Positions 43,311 through 53,025 of a stretch of 64,000 bases of DNA are shown here, in pieces. Position 1 is the first letter of the stretch; every line of letters begins with the position of its first letter. A model generated the notes under the pieces. The model was not told where the DNA came from and did no database searches. It saw only the letters and a list, made by a program, of their open reading frames with translations. The stretch is from Solobacterium sp. (GTDB taxonomy: Bacteria; Bacillota_I; Bacilli_A; Erysipelotrichales; Erysipelotrichaceae), in NCBI GenBank assembly GCA_017539385.1, contig JAFYHC010000005.1, positions 1-64,000 of the forward strand, in the 5' to 3' direction. The position numbers and the translations under genes are program-made.

Positions 43311-45208
43311 AGAGAATGATGCAGGAGCATGGGATACTGCTTTTTATTCTTACAGCTGTTTTATGCGTATTTCCCATGCAGCATAAGATAGCTGCTGCAG
43401 CGGTCCTGTATGCATTTTTTCTGCTGCGGACACGCAGGATTTCTCTGATTCCGCTGCTTCTGTTTGTAATCGTCAGTGTACCAAGATGGAACACGTCACA
43501 GCCGGAAGAAGGAAATTACAGAGTGGTATCTGTTCATGCACGGTACAGTGTTGCAGAAAAAGGCAATACACGCATACTCATTTATCATAGTGAACCGCTT
43601 ATTTGTGATGGTGAATATACATTTGACGGTTTCTGCGAACATGTGAAAGAAACTCGCGGATTCTATCGCTTTTCCTTCGCCAGATATATGCGGCAGGAAG
43701 GCGTGTATTATTCATCCGACAGTTCCCATTTTTCCTTTGTAAAAGAACACGCATCCTACCGCCGGATCCTGCAGAAGGCAATTCAGAATAAGCAGGCGGA
43801 TCTGCAGGAGGTGCTTTCCTTCACGCTGCTGAACATTCGTCCGCAGGATTCGGAAGGGGGATTGCTGTATGACTATGGTTTTTCCATTACAGCAGCCCTC
43901 AGCATACTGGAACAGTTCCTGGCCTACTGGATCGATAAACGGAGGCTGCGGTATGTATCTGCCGGGTGCACTGCGCTGTTTGGCTGGCTGTATGGGTTTC
44001 CGCTTGTTGTGATGCAGAAGTTTGTATACCAGCTGCTTTCGCTTCTGTATCAGAAAAAGCAGGATGCAGTCATGCCGTCTTTATGTGCGGTTCTGTGTCT
44101 GTTTCCGTACGCCGCTTTTCGAGGGGCGTTCTGGATTCCTGCCGTCATGCGTCTATTGACGCTGATGAAAAAGAAAGATCCGGCTGAAAGGACACTCTGC
44201 CTGTCGCTGATCAATCTTCTGCTGTATTCCAGGATCACACCGGCAGTTACCATACTGTACCCGTATCTGCGCAAAATGGCAGGTGTTCTTTACTATGTAT
44301 CTCTTGTGATGCTCATCCTGCCGTTTCCGGGAACATTTCTTGTATGGATCTCGCATTTATCCAATTATTTTGGCAGTTTCTCATTTACTTCTTCTTTGCT
44401 GGGTGCCGGGCTGCCACTGTTTATCATGCTGTGTGCTGGATGTGCTAAAAGCCGGTACAAAACGGAGCTGAGGGTATTTCTGCTGATCCTGTTCTGCCGG
44501 TTTGGTCTGTTTCATCCGCTTGCGGAAGTATCCTTTATCAATGTCGGGCAGGGAGACAGCATACTGATCCGGGAACCATTTGGCGGAAAAACATATATGA
44601 TCGATACCGGCAAACCGGAACAGTATGCGGCGGTGCAGGCCTTCCTGGATGGAAAGGGAGTCCATCAAATCGATACATTGTTTATTACACATGGCGATAC
44701 GGATCACAGCGGGAATATGGAAAGCATACAGAATGACTATGATGTAAGGCATCTGGTGACGGAGCATTTTGATACATGGAATACGGGAAGAATCGTATTT
44801 CATGATCTGAATACGCTGAAGACAGAGGATGAAAACCAGAGTTCGCTGGTGCATTGGTTTACGGTTGACGGCATCAGTTTCATGTGCATGGGGGATGCGG
44901 ATCAACTGACAGAAGAGGGTATCGTAAATGCATATGGACAGCTGCCATGCGATGTGCTGAAACTATCCCATCATGGCAGCAATACCGGAAACTGTGCAAA
45001 GTTTCTCGATACGATGCGTCCGCAGCTTGGTATTGTTTCTTCCGGATCCTATGCCATCTATCATCATCCGGCACCGGATGTTATCAACAGACTTGCACAG
45101 AGGCATATTCCGTGGTTTGATACGAAAGAAGAAGGCGATATATCGATTTTTATACTGCCTGGGCTTCATATTTTAGTGACATCAAAAGGCACGGTGTCAC
45201 TGCTTTAG
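43307..45208 (+). CDS. comEC: ComEC/Rec2-type DNA uptake channel
   Basis: A 633-residue polytopic protein that would carry single-stranded DNA across the membrane. An N-terminal pair of helices and an OB-like soluble region (NYRVVSVHARYSVAEKGNTRILIYHSE) are followed by the Competence domain with about eight helices and a C-terminal metallo-beta-lactamase domain (VSFINVGQGDSILIREP, LFITHGDTDHSGNME, LSHHGSNTGN). ComEC proteins are commonly 700-800 residues, so this is on the short side but has all three parts. The MBL gene follows within 20 bases of its stop. Confidence 0.94.
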   Translation: MKRMMQEHGILLFILTAVLCVFPMQHKIAAAAVLYAFFLLRTRRISLIPLLLFVIVSVPRWNTSQPEEGNYRVVSVHARYSVAEKGNTRILIYHSEPLICDGEYTFDGFCEHVKETRGFYRFSFARYMRQEGVYYSSDSSHFSFVKEHASYRRILQKAIQNKQADLQEVLSFTLLNIRPQDSEGGLLYDYGFSITAALSILEQFLAYWIDKRRLRYVSAGCTALFGWLYGFPLVVMQKFVYQLLSLLYQKKQDAVMPSLCAVLCLFPYAAFRGAFWIPAVMRLLTLMKKKDPAERTLCLSLINLLLYSRITPAVTILYPYLRKMAGVLYYVSLVMLILPFPGTFLVWISHLSNYFGSFSFTSSLLGAGLPLFIMLCAGCAKSRYKTELRVFLLILFCRFGLFHPLAEVSFINVGQGDSILIREPFGGKTYMIDTGKPEQYAAVQAFLDGKGVHQIDTLFITHGDTDHSGNMESIQNDYDVRHLVTEHFDTWNTGRIVFHDLNTLKTEDENQSSLVHWFTVDGISFMCMGDADQLTEEGIVNAYGQLPCDVLKLSHHGSNTGNCAKFLDTMRPQLGIVSSGSYAIYHHPAPDVINRLAQRHIPWFDTKEEGDISIFILPGLHILVTSKGTVSLL

Positions 45209-45227
45209 GTGACAGGAGGTATAAGGC

Positions 45228-46144
45228 ATGAAAGTGGCGATTCTGGGAAGCGGGACTCCGAATGCGGAGCCGTGGCATCCGGTCCATGCACAGCAGTCAT
45301 TCTGGATGACGGCCGCGTCTTTCTCAATGACTGCGGTCCCGGTACGGTACGGGCATGTACAAAGGTTTTTTATGCGGGATGCAGTGAATTGAAACCGCAG
45401 AATCTCACCCATGTTTTACTGACCCATCTGCACTCCGATCATACGGCCGGACTTGCCGATGTGATTCTGACACCATGGGTATTGGAACGCACAAGACCAT
45501 TGCATGTATATGGACCGGAAGGGACGGATGAAATGTGCAGAGATCTTCTTCATGCGTATCGTGCAGATATTGGCTTCCGCACGGATGGACCGGAACCGAT
45601 CGGACCGGATTCACTGCAGGTGATTGCGCATGCTGTGCAGGAAGGCGTGATATACGAACAGAACGGCCTTTGCATACGGGCTGTATCCGTATCACACGGC
45701 ACGATGGAATCCTATGCCTATCTGTATGAAAGCAAGGAGGGAAAAGTACTGATCAGCGGTGATACATGTCCGCTTGACAAGGTCATAGAAGCGGCATATG
45801 GCGCAGATATTCTGGTTCATGAAGCAGAATATGCCGGAGGTCTGAAAGAGCGCACAGAAGCCTGGCAGGCGTATCACAGGGCTGTTCATACATTGTCGTA
45901 TGATCTTGGATCCATCATGGATAAAGCAAAGCCTGCTCTTACCATAACAACGCACCGGATTCTGCATCTGAACTATTATGGCGAAGAGCCGGTTTCAGCG
46001 GATGAAGTGAAACGAAGGGAAGAACTGCTACTGGAAGAGATCCGCAGCGTTACAGATCAGCCGGTGGTCAACGGACATGACGGTGATATCTTTCAGATCG
46101 AAAAAAGCAGTGACAGAGATCCTGTGATATACTTGATGCCATGA
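45228..46144 (+). CDS. MBL-fold hydrolase (RNase Z-like) with N-terminal frameshift
   Basis: Reads as one metallo-beta-lactamase-fold protein only if the frame changes near 45270. The real start is ATG 45228 with AGGAGG upstream, giving MKVAILGSGTPNAEP; the same frame then stops at 45392. The rest of the protein continues in the -1 frame from about 45272 (ASGPCTAVILDDGRVFLNDCGPGTVRA, then LTHLHSDHTAGL, LISGDTCPLDKV, ITTHR). One missing base around 45268-45274 restores GTPNAEPxASGP, the length expected for the family. There is no slippery heptamer. It is either a recent inactivating deletion or a sequencing error. The stop overlaps holA. Confidence 0.7.
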
Positions 46145-47193
46145 ATACGTACCTGATACATGGAAAGGATATTTACCGTCAGGAACTTGCGCTGGCAGAT
46201 ATCCTGAAGAAAAACAAAATAGAAAAAGACCGCATCCAGGTCATTGACGCATCGGATAAAAAAACATTCCGGATCGAAGAAGTACTTGTCGCATGCGACA
46301 GTATCTCTTTATTTGGGGATGAGGGAATGCGAGCAGTCATTGTAGACCGTCCGTACTATCTGAATGCGGCAGTAAAATATGCAGAAGCGGTCAAGAAAGG
46401 CGACGGACCTGTTGTAAAAAGCCGTAAAGAAAAAGAACTAAAAGACAGGGAGTACCGTCTGGATCTTCTGCGGCAGTATCTGAAGTCCCCTAATCCGGAT
46501 ACTGTGCTGATCTTCTGCTGCAGGGACTTTACCGCAGACAGCCGCAAGAAAGATTACAAACTTCTGAAAGAAATGAATGTGAAGATCCTGGAAGAAAAGA
46601 AGATGACGAGACAGGAATTCCGTCAGTTTGCTTCGGATCTTCTGAAGAAAAACCGTCTGTCGCTGACAGCAGAAGCAATGCAGGAGATGCTGCTGCGGGT
46701 GGATCAGGATACCATGCGGCTGAAAAATGCCGTGGATTCCATGGTGCTGTATGGAGAGACGCAGCTTAACAGAAATGATGTGATGCATCTTGTTCCGGTC
46801 TCACAGGATATACAGATGTATTCTCTGGGAGATGCTTTTCTGAAAGGGAATATTGGTGAAGTTCTGCGTCTGAAAGGGGAGATGGCTGTCCGCAGTATAC
46901 CCGTCAGTACCATGGTAACTTCGCTGGGCGGCTCATTACGGCGTTTCTATCATATGAAGCGGATGTACGAATACGGGATTGACGAAGAAACCATTGCCGC
47001 AAAACTCGGCATGATGGACTGGATGGTAAAAAACCAGCTGCGGGACTATCGAATCTCATCCGCACGTGCTTTGAAATGGCTGAATGGTCTTGCTGAAATG
47101 GATCAGGGAATCAAGGCAGGTCTGATCAGCGATCCGGATCATGCATTTGAATTATGGCTGCTTGGAGCAAAAGGTGAACGCCATGGAGCGTGA
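46141..47193 (+). CDS. holA: DNA polymerase III delta subunit
   Basis: A 350-residue clamp-loader subunit that opens the sliding clamp. N-terminal AAA+-like fold MNTYLIHGKDIYRQELALADILK, VIDASDKKTFRIEEVLVACDSISLFGDEGMRAVIVD, then LKSPNPDTVLIFCC, and the collar domain LGDAFLKGNIGEVLRLKGEM...VTSLGGSLRRFYHMKRMYEYG. The comEC-holA neighbourhood is typical of Firmicutes. ATG overlaps the preceding stop (ATGA). Confidence 0.94.
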   Translation: MNTYLIHGKDIYRQELALADILKKNKIEKDRIQVIDASDKKTFRIEEVLVACDSISLFGDEGMRAVIVDRPYYLNAAVKYAEAVKKGDGPVVKSRKEKELKDREYRLDLLRQYLKSPNPDTVLIFCCRDFTADSRKKDYKLLKEMNVKILEEKKMTRQEFRQFASDLLKKNRLSLTAEAMQEMLLRVDQDTMRLKNAVDSMVLYGETQLNRNDVMHLVPVSQDIQMYSLGDAFLKGNIGEVLRLKGEMAVRSIPVSTMVTSLGGSLRRFYHMKRMYEYGIDEETIAAKLGMMDWMVKNQLRDYRISSARALKWLNGLAEMDQGIKAGLISDPDHAFELWLLGAKGERHGA

Positions 47194-47662
47194 ATTTCAG
47201 CTTCATACACTGGAACCGGTCTGCCGCCAGGATTCCAGAGTTCTGATTCTGGGGTCCTTTCCGTCTGTAGAATCCAGACGAGCAGGTTTTTACTATGCAC
47301 ATCCGACAAATCGGTTCTGGAAAGTACTTTCAGCGGTATTTGAGGAAGAGATTACCGATCGGAAAAGCTTCTGTCTGAAACATGGCATCGCACTATGGGA
47401 TGTGATCGCATCCTGTACGATCGAAGCATCCAGTGATACGAGCATACGGGATATACAGGTCAATGATATTGACAGACTGATTCAGGATACCGATATCTCC
47501 TGTATTTTTACGACAGGAGCGAAAGCACGGGATCTGTATCGAAAATATATCAGACTGGATGTTCCGCATATTCCGCTTCCATCCACAAGCAGTGCCAATG
47601 CTGCAATGAAACTGGACCGACTGATCAAAGAGTACGCCGTACTCAGGGAGTATTGCAGATGA
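47183..47662 (+). CDS. DNA-deoxyinosine glycosylase (UDG superfamily)
   Basis: A 159-residue uracil-DNA-glycosylase-fold protein. RVLILGSFPSVESRRAGFYYAHPTNRFWKVL is the pattern of the hypoxanthine/deoxyinosine glycosylase family (TIGR04274-like); LWDVIASCTIEASSDTSI and the late PSTSSANAAMKL fit too. It would remove deaminated adenine from DNA. The ATG at 47183 overlaps holA by 11 bases and the 3' end overlaps the U32 gene by 4. Confidence 0.85.
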   Translation: MEREFQLHTLEPVCRQDSRVLILGSFPSVESRRAGFYYAHPTNRFWKVLSAVFEEEITDRKSFCLKHGIALWDVIASCTIEASSDTSIRDIQVNDIDRLIQDTDISCIFTTGAKARDLYRKYIRLDVPHIPLPSTSSANAAMKLDRLIKEYAVLREYCR

Positions 47663-49824
47663 ATAAAATAGAATTACTGGCTCCGGCCGGCAACATGAAT
47701 GCATTGAAAGCGGCTGTGGCAGCCGGATGTGATGCAGTATATCTCGGACTGCAGTCTTTTTCTGCACGTGCATTTGCAGGCAATTTCAGCCGGGAAGAAT
47801 TTCAGGAGGCAATACGGTATTGTCATATCCGCGGCGTGCGTATCTATGTGACGATGAATACTCTGCTGTTTGAGGAAGAACTGGAAACGGCTTTTTCCGA
47901 TCTGGACTTCCTGTATGAAAATGACTGCGATGCGCTGCTTGTGCAGGACCTTGGCCTTCTGCATTACATTCGGACACGGTATCCGGATTTTGCAGTGCAT
48001 TGTTCGACGCAGATGCATATCCATAATGTCGAAGGCGTGCGCTTCATGCAGAAACAGGGAGTGACGCGGGTCGTATTAGCCCGTGAGACCCCTATTGAGA
48101 TCATCCGGGAAGCCTGTGGGACAGGCATGGAGATCGAAGTATTCGTCTATGGGGCTTCGTGCATCAGCTACAGCGGGCAGTGCCTGATGAGTGAAGCCGT
48201 CAAGCACCGCTCTGCCAACAGAGGAAGATGTGCACAATGCTGCAGACTGCAGTATTTTCCTCGGTCTGGAGAAACATTTCCGGAGGGAAGTTATATTCTG
48301 AGTCCAAAGGATCTGAATCTGATCGAAGCCATTCCGCAGCTGATGGAGACAGGCGTCAGCAGTCTGAAAATCGAAGGACGCATGAAGCGGGAAGAATATG
48401 TTTATCTTGCGGTTAAAACATTCCGTGAAGCAATCGATGCGGCTGAACAGGGAAAAGAATACAAAGTATCAAAACAGCGTGAAGAAGAACTGAAGCTGAT
48501 GTTTAACCGCGGATTCAGCAAGGGACATATGCTTCACGCCGAAACAGCGGAGAGAATGAATCCATTCCGGCCAAATCATCAGGGAATTCCGATCGGCAAA
48601 GTAAAAGAGGTCAGCGGGGAGCGTGTTCGCATCACACTCTCACATGATCTGCACCAGCATGACGGACTGCGTATACTCAATACGCCGAATGACACCGGTT
48701 TTACTGCAAACCGCATCTATCGGCAGGGAAAACTGACTGCCTCAGCCAGAGCCGGTGAAACGGTATGGGTGGAATGCCGGCAGAAACCGGTTCCCAAAGC
48801 GGGACAGAAGGTTCTGAAAACGACTGATGATCTGCTGATCGAAAAAACGGATGAATCGATCCGGCAGAGCGAACGAACGTCACCGATTCAAATCTCATAT
48901 AAGGCAGTACCGGGAGAACCGCTGCAGCTGATGATTACAGACGACAGGGGAATTCAGGTCATTGCCATGAGTAAGGAAGCGGTTCAGGAAGCAAGAAAAG
49001 CACCCATCACAAAGCAGCGTCTTGAAGAATTGCTTTCCCGGACGGATAAGGAACCGTACAGAGTCATTCAGATGGATGGAACAGTTGGAAATATATTCAT
49101 GCCTGTCAGTGCGGTCAATGAAGTGCGGCGGCAGGCGTTTGCGGATCTGAATGAAAAACGTGCGGTCTGGAATGTTCATGCCGGACGGAAAGAATATGCG
49201 GCATCAGTACCGGAAAAAGAATATCCTTCAGTCCGTTTAATCGTCGATACAGATCAGCCTGTGCAGCGTCCGGGGATACTCTGCATCAGAGAGATTGACG
49301 GTATCAACTGTACGAGAACGGTCGATGAAGCACTGAGTGTTCCAAGATCCTATACGGGCATGGTCATGCATGAGATCGGTGGGCTGAACGGCATCCTGGA
49401 TCACTGCATTGCCGGCATGACGCTGAACTGTACAAACTCCTATGCACTGGCTTTCCTGCTGCTGCAGAAGGGGATCCATGGTGTCATATTCAGCAGTGAA
49501 CTGACCAATCCGATGATCCGTGACGCTCTGGATGCCTTTAAGCAGCGTTATGGATGGATCCCGGCCACGTATCGTCTTGTATACGGACATCGTACAGTCA
49601 TGTACATAAAGAAAGGATTTTCATCCCGAAAAAGCATGGAATCGATTACGGATTTTCATGGAAAAATATATGATTTGTCATATAATGAGAGCATAGTTGA
49701 GATCAGAGAACCGGATGTCTACCGCAGTGACAATCCGTACTGTACCGGCAGTTATCTGATTCCGGATACTCAGCAGGAAAAGGAGATAGAAGAAGCTTAT
49801 GAAGAAATTTATGGAAGAATTTAA
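47659..49824 (+). CDS. Peptidase U32 family protein (tRNA/rRNA hydroxylation type)
   Basis: A 721-residue U32 protein. The N-terminal domain has KIELLAPAGNMNALKAAVAAGCDAVYLGLQSFSARAFAGNF, CSTQMHIHNVEGVRF, and the Cys set GASCISYSGQCLMS...RSANRGRCAQCCR that in relatives (RlhA, TrhP) holds an iron-sulfur cluster for prephenate-dependent RNA hydroxylation. SLKIEGRMKREEYVYLAVKTFREAID and a long C-terminal DUF3656-like region follow. Once called collagenase-like proteases, these are now best seen as RNA-modifying; which RNA is modified here is unknown. ATG chosen by CAGGGAG eight bases upstream. Confidence 0.9.
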   Translation: MNKIELLAPAGNMNALKAAVAAGCDAVYLGLQSFSARAFAGNFSREEFQEAIRYCHIRGVRIYVTMNTLLFEEELETAFSDLDFLYENDCDALLVQDLGLLHYIRTRYPDFAVHCSTQMHIHNVEGVRFMQKQGVTRVVLARETPIEIIREACGTGMEIEVFVYGASCISYSGQCLMSEAVKHRSANRGRCAQCCRLQYFPRSGETFPEGSYILSPKDLNLIEAIPQLMETGVSSLKIEGRMKREEYVYLAVKTFREAIDAAEQGKEYKVSKQREEELKLMFNRGFSKGHMLHAETAERMNPFRPNHQGIPIGKVKEVSGERVRITLSHDLHQHDGLRILNTPNDTGFTANRIYRQGKLTASARAGETVWVECRQKPVPKAGQKVLKTTDDLLIEKTDESIRQSERTSPIQISYKAVPGEPLQLMITDDRGIQVIAMSKEAVQEARKAPITKQRLEELLSRTDKEPYRVIQMDGTVGNIFMPVSAVNEVRRQAFADLNEKRAVWNVHAGRKEYAASVPEKEYPSVRLIVDTDQPVQRPGILCIREIDGINCTRTVDEALSVPRSYTGMVMHEIGGLNGILDHCIAGMTLNCTNSYALAFLLLQKGIHGVIFSSELTNPMIRDALDAFKQRYGWIPATYRLVYGHRTVMYIKKGFSSRKSMESITDFHGKIYDLSYNESIVEIREPDVYRSDNPYCTGSYLIPDTQQEKEIEEAYEEIYGRI

Positions 49825-50191
49825 AGCGTTCGCTCTGCGCGGCAATGTCATGGATATGGCCATCGGCGTTATCATCGGTGGTGCATTCTCTGCAATCGTC
49901 AGCTCGCTGACAGAGAATATTATCCAGCCGATCCTTGGCTCGTTTGGGGGAACAGAAGTTGGTCTGGTTACGCCGCTGGCAAATGGACAGGTCATTAACT
50001 GGGGCGCTGTCATCACGGCAATCATCAACTTCATCATCATCGCATTTATTCTGTTCTGCATGCTGAAGGCTGTTAATAAGGCTGTCAATGCTGCAAAGAA
50101 ACCGGTTGAAGAAAAGCCGGCAGCACCGGTAAAGAGCGATGAACTGAAGGCTCTGGAAGAAATCGTTACTCTGTTAAAGGACAAGAAATAA
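49799..50191 (+). CDS. mscL: Large-conductance mechanosensitive channel
   Basis: A 130-residue MscL pentamer subunit that opens under osmotic downshock. N-terminal MKKFMEEFKAFALRGNVMDMAIGVIIGGAFSAIVSSL contains the first helix with its glycine-rich gate; the second helix is AVITAIINFIIIAFILFCMLKAVNK, and a coiled C-terminus (LKALEEIVTLLKD) follows. It overlaps the U32 gene by 26 bases. Confidence 0.97.
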   Translation: MKKFMEEFKAFALRGNVMDMAIGVIIGGAFSAIVSSLTENIIQPILGSFGGTEVGLVTPLANGQVINWGAVITAIINFIIIAFILFCMLKAVNKAVNAAKKPVEEKPAAPVKSDELKALEEIVTLLKDKK

Positions 50192-50204
50192 GACCGATTC
50201 AGCA

Positions 50205-50233
50205 AACCGTATCAAAAAAGATACGGTTTTTTA
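50205..50233 (+). terminator. Terminator after mscL
   Basis: AACCGTATC (50205-50213), AAAAAA, GATACGGTT (50220-50228), then T run. Perfect nine-base-pair stem. Confidence 0.93.
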
Positions 50234-50301
50234 ATAATTGTTCGGAAATAACCGATTAAAATATATGAAAGAGTATTATCAGCAAAATCGGAGGTTTGCG
50301 G

Positions 50302-52878
50302 ATGAAAAAAACAATTTTTGTTGTTCTTGCAGCAGTCTGTTTGGCTGTAGGAATACTTTTGCTGCCGAAATCCGGCGGAAAAGTTCAGCCAGAGAACCCT
50401 GGCACGTCGGAAACGACGAAAGATGACATCGTTGATCAGTTCAATGATCCAACACTTGATCCGTTTGATTTTACCGATGAGAACGGAAACCGCTATCTGG
50501 ATACCGGTGAATATCCGGAAAAACTGGATCTGCGGGAGTATGGGATCGTAACGCCTGTGCGTCTTCAGAATCCATTTGGCACGTGCTGGGGCTTTGCGGC
50601 TGCAGCAGCGGCGGAAACCAGTCTTCTTGGCAGTGGCCTTGCGCAGGAAGATGGCTTCACAGCGGAGACGCTGAATCTTTCGGAGAAACATCTTGCATAC
50701 TTTGTAGCGACGGCCCTCAATGATCCTGACAGTCCGCAGAATGGTGAAGGACTGAATACGGACAAGGAGTATACGACGACGGAGAAAATGAATATCGGCG
50801 GCCTGCCGTTCATGGCGACCAGTACGTTTTCTTCCGGTATCGGTCCGGTGCATGAAAGCGCAGATCCTGTATTTGAATATCATGGGAACAACAAATGGAC
50901 AGAGAAGCGCATGATCGACGGAAGATACCAGGACTATTCATACAGCGGTGATGATGACTGGTCGATTCCGGAAGATAAACGGTTTATGCAGAGCTATGTT
51001 CTTAAGGAAAGCTATATTCTTCCTTCTCCTGCCCAGAAAGATGAAGACGGGGAATACGTATACAATGAAACGGCAACGAAGCTGATCAAGGAACAGCTTC
51101 TGAACAAAAGAGCAGTACAGATCGGATTCTTTGCGGAGACATTCCGTCCGGATCAGGTGGATTCGAAGAATCTTTATCTGAGCAAAAACTGGGCGCATTA
51201 TACGTATGATAATAAGCTGCCTTCCAACCATGCCGTAACGATCGTAGGCTGGGATGACAACTACAGCAGAGAGAACTTCATGAGTGATCATATGCCGCCG
51301 AAGGACGGTGCATGGATCGTGAAGAACAGCTGGGGATCGGGTGAAAGAAGTTTCCCGGACAAAGGCGACGGCAGCTGGGGCATGCTGAATGAGGATGGTG
51401 TGCATACCGGATACTTCATGCTTTCTTACTATGATCAGTCACTCGATCAGCCGGAGGCACTGGAATTTGACAGAGTAAACACAGATGAAGGCTATTATCT
51501 GGATGAACTCGACTACATGCCTGTTACAGAAGTCAAAGCGGCAGAAACCGATGGAATGACACGCATGGCGAATGTATTTACAGCGGAAGGCTGCGAAAAG
51601 CTGGAACAGGTATCCTGTCAGACGTCTTTCCCGGAAACCGATGTAACCTATCAGGTTTATCTTCTGACGGATGAGTTCCAGGATCCGACAGACGGCAAAC
51701 TTGTTGCGGAAGAAAGTGCGCATTACAAACTGGGCGGATTCCATAAAATCACATTGCGTGAACCGGTGCTGATCCAGAAAGAACAGCACTATTCGATCGT
51801 TGTTTCACAGAAAACTCCAAGTGGAAAATATGCGGTGAATATCCCGGTAGCCAATGGTGATACCAATCTGATTACATGGAATGTCGGAATTATAAACGAA
51901 AGAGAAAGCTTCCTGTGGATGGATGATGAATGGCATGACTTCAGCGATGCCGATCTGCGGGAAGAACTGCTGCCGCGGAATGAACTGGATCAGGATATGA
52001 AGTATGCTTTTGACAATTTCCCGATTAAAGGATATTGTGCAGTACAGCCGAAAAATCTGAGCATGCGTGTCGTCGGCACGACCAGTTTCCTTTCTTACAA
52101 AGATCAGCGCGCCGGTGATATGTATGTCCGGTTTACCGGTGATCAGGGTGTTGTTCCGGATGATGACGCAAAGATTACCTGGACTCTGGAAAAAGGCGGC
52201 GAAAACATTCTGAAGGTAGAGCCTTCCGAAGATGGATCACAGGCCCATATATCCATGACCGGAAAAGAGACGGGTCATACGTATCTGTATGTCACGGTTA
52301 CAAACATCGGTACGACTGTCGTTAAGCTGGATGCTTCGAAACTGGCCTTGTGTTTCCTTGAATTCCCGCCGGAAACACAGACGGTATATAACGGCAGTGA
52401 ACTGAAACCGGAACCATCTGTTTACAACGTTCATAATGAACTGCTGAAAAAGGATACCGATTATACTCTGAGTTACAGTGATAATGTTAAATGCGGCGTC
52501 ATGGTCGTCAAGGCAGCCGGCATCAATGATTATCACGAAGAAACAGAAGGGTATCTTCCGGTTCTTCCGCAGCGCGGCATCATCCGTGATGCGAAAAGCT
52601 CCGGAGGCAAAATCACCGTTGAAGCAGAAAATATGGCTGAATCCGGAATTACCGGCTATGTTGTTCGGTGGCGTGAAAAGGGGACTGAGCAATGGAATGA
52701 AACCAGGACACCCGCTGATCAGCCGTCTGTTGTGCTGAAAGATACCAGAAAAGGTGCGGCCTATGAAGTACAGGTTTGCGGATACATTGATACAAAAGAC
52801 AAGGCTGAGGAGTATTACGGAATTGAGAATGAATACCTCGGAGAATTCAGTGAGACCTCTGAAGTTACCTGCAATTAA
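50302..52878 (+). CDS. Secreted papain-like (C1 family) cysteine protease
   Basis: An 858-residue exported protease. N-terminal signal/anchor helix MKKTIFVVLAAVCLAVGILLLP. The catalytic domain (~70-390) has QNPFGTCWGFAA (Cys95), LPSNHAVTIVGWDD (His310) and IVKNSWG (Asn342), all intact. The next ~170 residues (TRMANVFTAEGCEKLEQVSCQ...) resemble the lectin-like domain often attached to such bacterial C1 proteases; a bacterial-Ig-like part follows and the C-terminus is a fibronectin-III-like module (GITGYVVRWREKGTEQWNET). No LPXTG. The ATG at 50302 follows TCGGAGG. It is flanked by terminators, so monocistronic; a target is not known. Confidence 0.87.
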   Translation: MKKTIFVVLAAVCLAVGILLLPKSGGKVQPENPGTSETTKDDIVDQFNDPTLDPFDFTDENGNRYLDTGEYPEKLDLREYGIVTPVRLQNPFGTCWGFAAAAAAETSLLGSGLAQEDGFTAETLNLSEKHLAYFVATALNDPDSPQNGEGLNTDKEYTTTEKMNIGGLPFMATSTFSSGIGPVHESADPVFEYHGNNKWTEKRMIDGRYQDYSYSGDDDWSIPEDKRFMQSYVLKESYILPSPAQKDEDGEYVYNETATKLIKEQLLNKRAVQIGFFAETFRPDQVDSKNLYLSKNWAHYTYDNKLPSNHAVTIVGWDDNYSRENFMSDHMPPKDGAWIVKNSWGSGERSFPDKGDGSWGMLNEDGVHTGYFMLSYYDQSLDQPEALEFDRVNTDEGYYLDELDYMPVTEVKAAETDGMTRMANVFTAEGCEKLEQVSCQTSFPETDVTYQVYLLTDEFQDPTDGKLVAEESAHYKLGGFHKITLREPVLIQKEQHYSIVVSQKTPSGKYAVNIPVANGDTNLITWNVGIINERESFLWMDDEWHDFSDADLREELLPRNELDQDMKYAFDNFPIKGYCAVQPKNLSMRVVGTTSFLSYKDQRAGDMYVRFTGDQGVVPDDDAKITWTLEKGGENILKVEPSEDGSQAHISMTGKETGHTYLYVTVTNIGTTVVKLDASKLALCFLEFPPETQTVYNGSELKPEPSVYNVHNELLKKDTDYTLSYSDNVKCGVMVVKAAGINDYHEETEGYLPVLPQRGIIRDAKSSGGKITVEAENMAESGITGYVVRWREKGTEQWNETRTPADQPSVVLKDTRKGAAYEVQVCGYIDTKDKAEEYYGIENEYLGEFSETSEVTCN

Positions 52879-52894
52879 GTAAATGATTCGATCC

Positions 52895-52938
52895 AAAGCG
52901 TATCTCCATGGAGAAAACATGAACAGATACGCTTTTTT
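52895..52938 (+). terminator. Terminator after the papain-like protease gene
   Basis: AAAGCGTATCT (52895-52905) pairs with AGATACGCTTT (52925-52935), with a small inner CTCCATGGAG-type fold and a following T run. Confidence 0.9.
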
Positions 52939-52991
52939 ATGGTCGTAATCAATTGGTATGCCTGCACTTACTTTCATTCATAAAATGGTTC

Positions 52992-53000
52992 TGGTATAAT
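52992..53000 (+). promoter_or_regulatory. Extended -10 promoter of smc
   Basis: TGGTATAAT 25 bases before the ATG; CAGGAG provides the ribosome site. Confidence 0.6.
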
Positions 53001-53025
53001 AATTCAGGTTTTACAGGAGTGATAC

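Noticed and set aside
45228..45392. Programmed -1 frameshift in the MBL gene
   Set aside because: No slippery heptamer and no clear downstream structure; a one-base deletion explains the data more simply.
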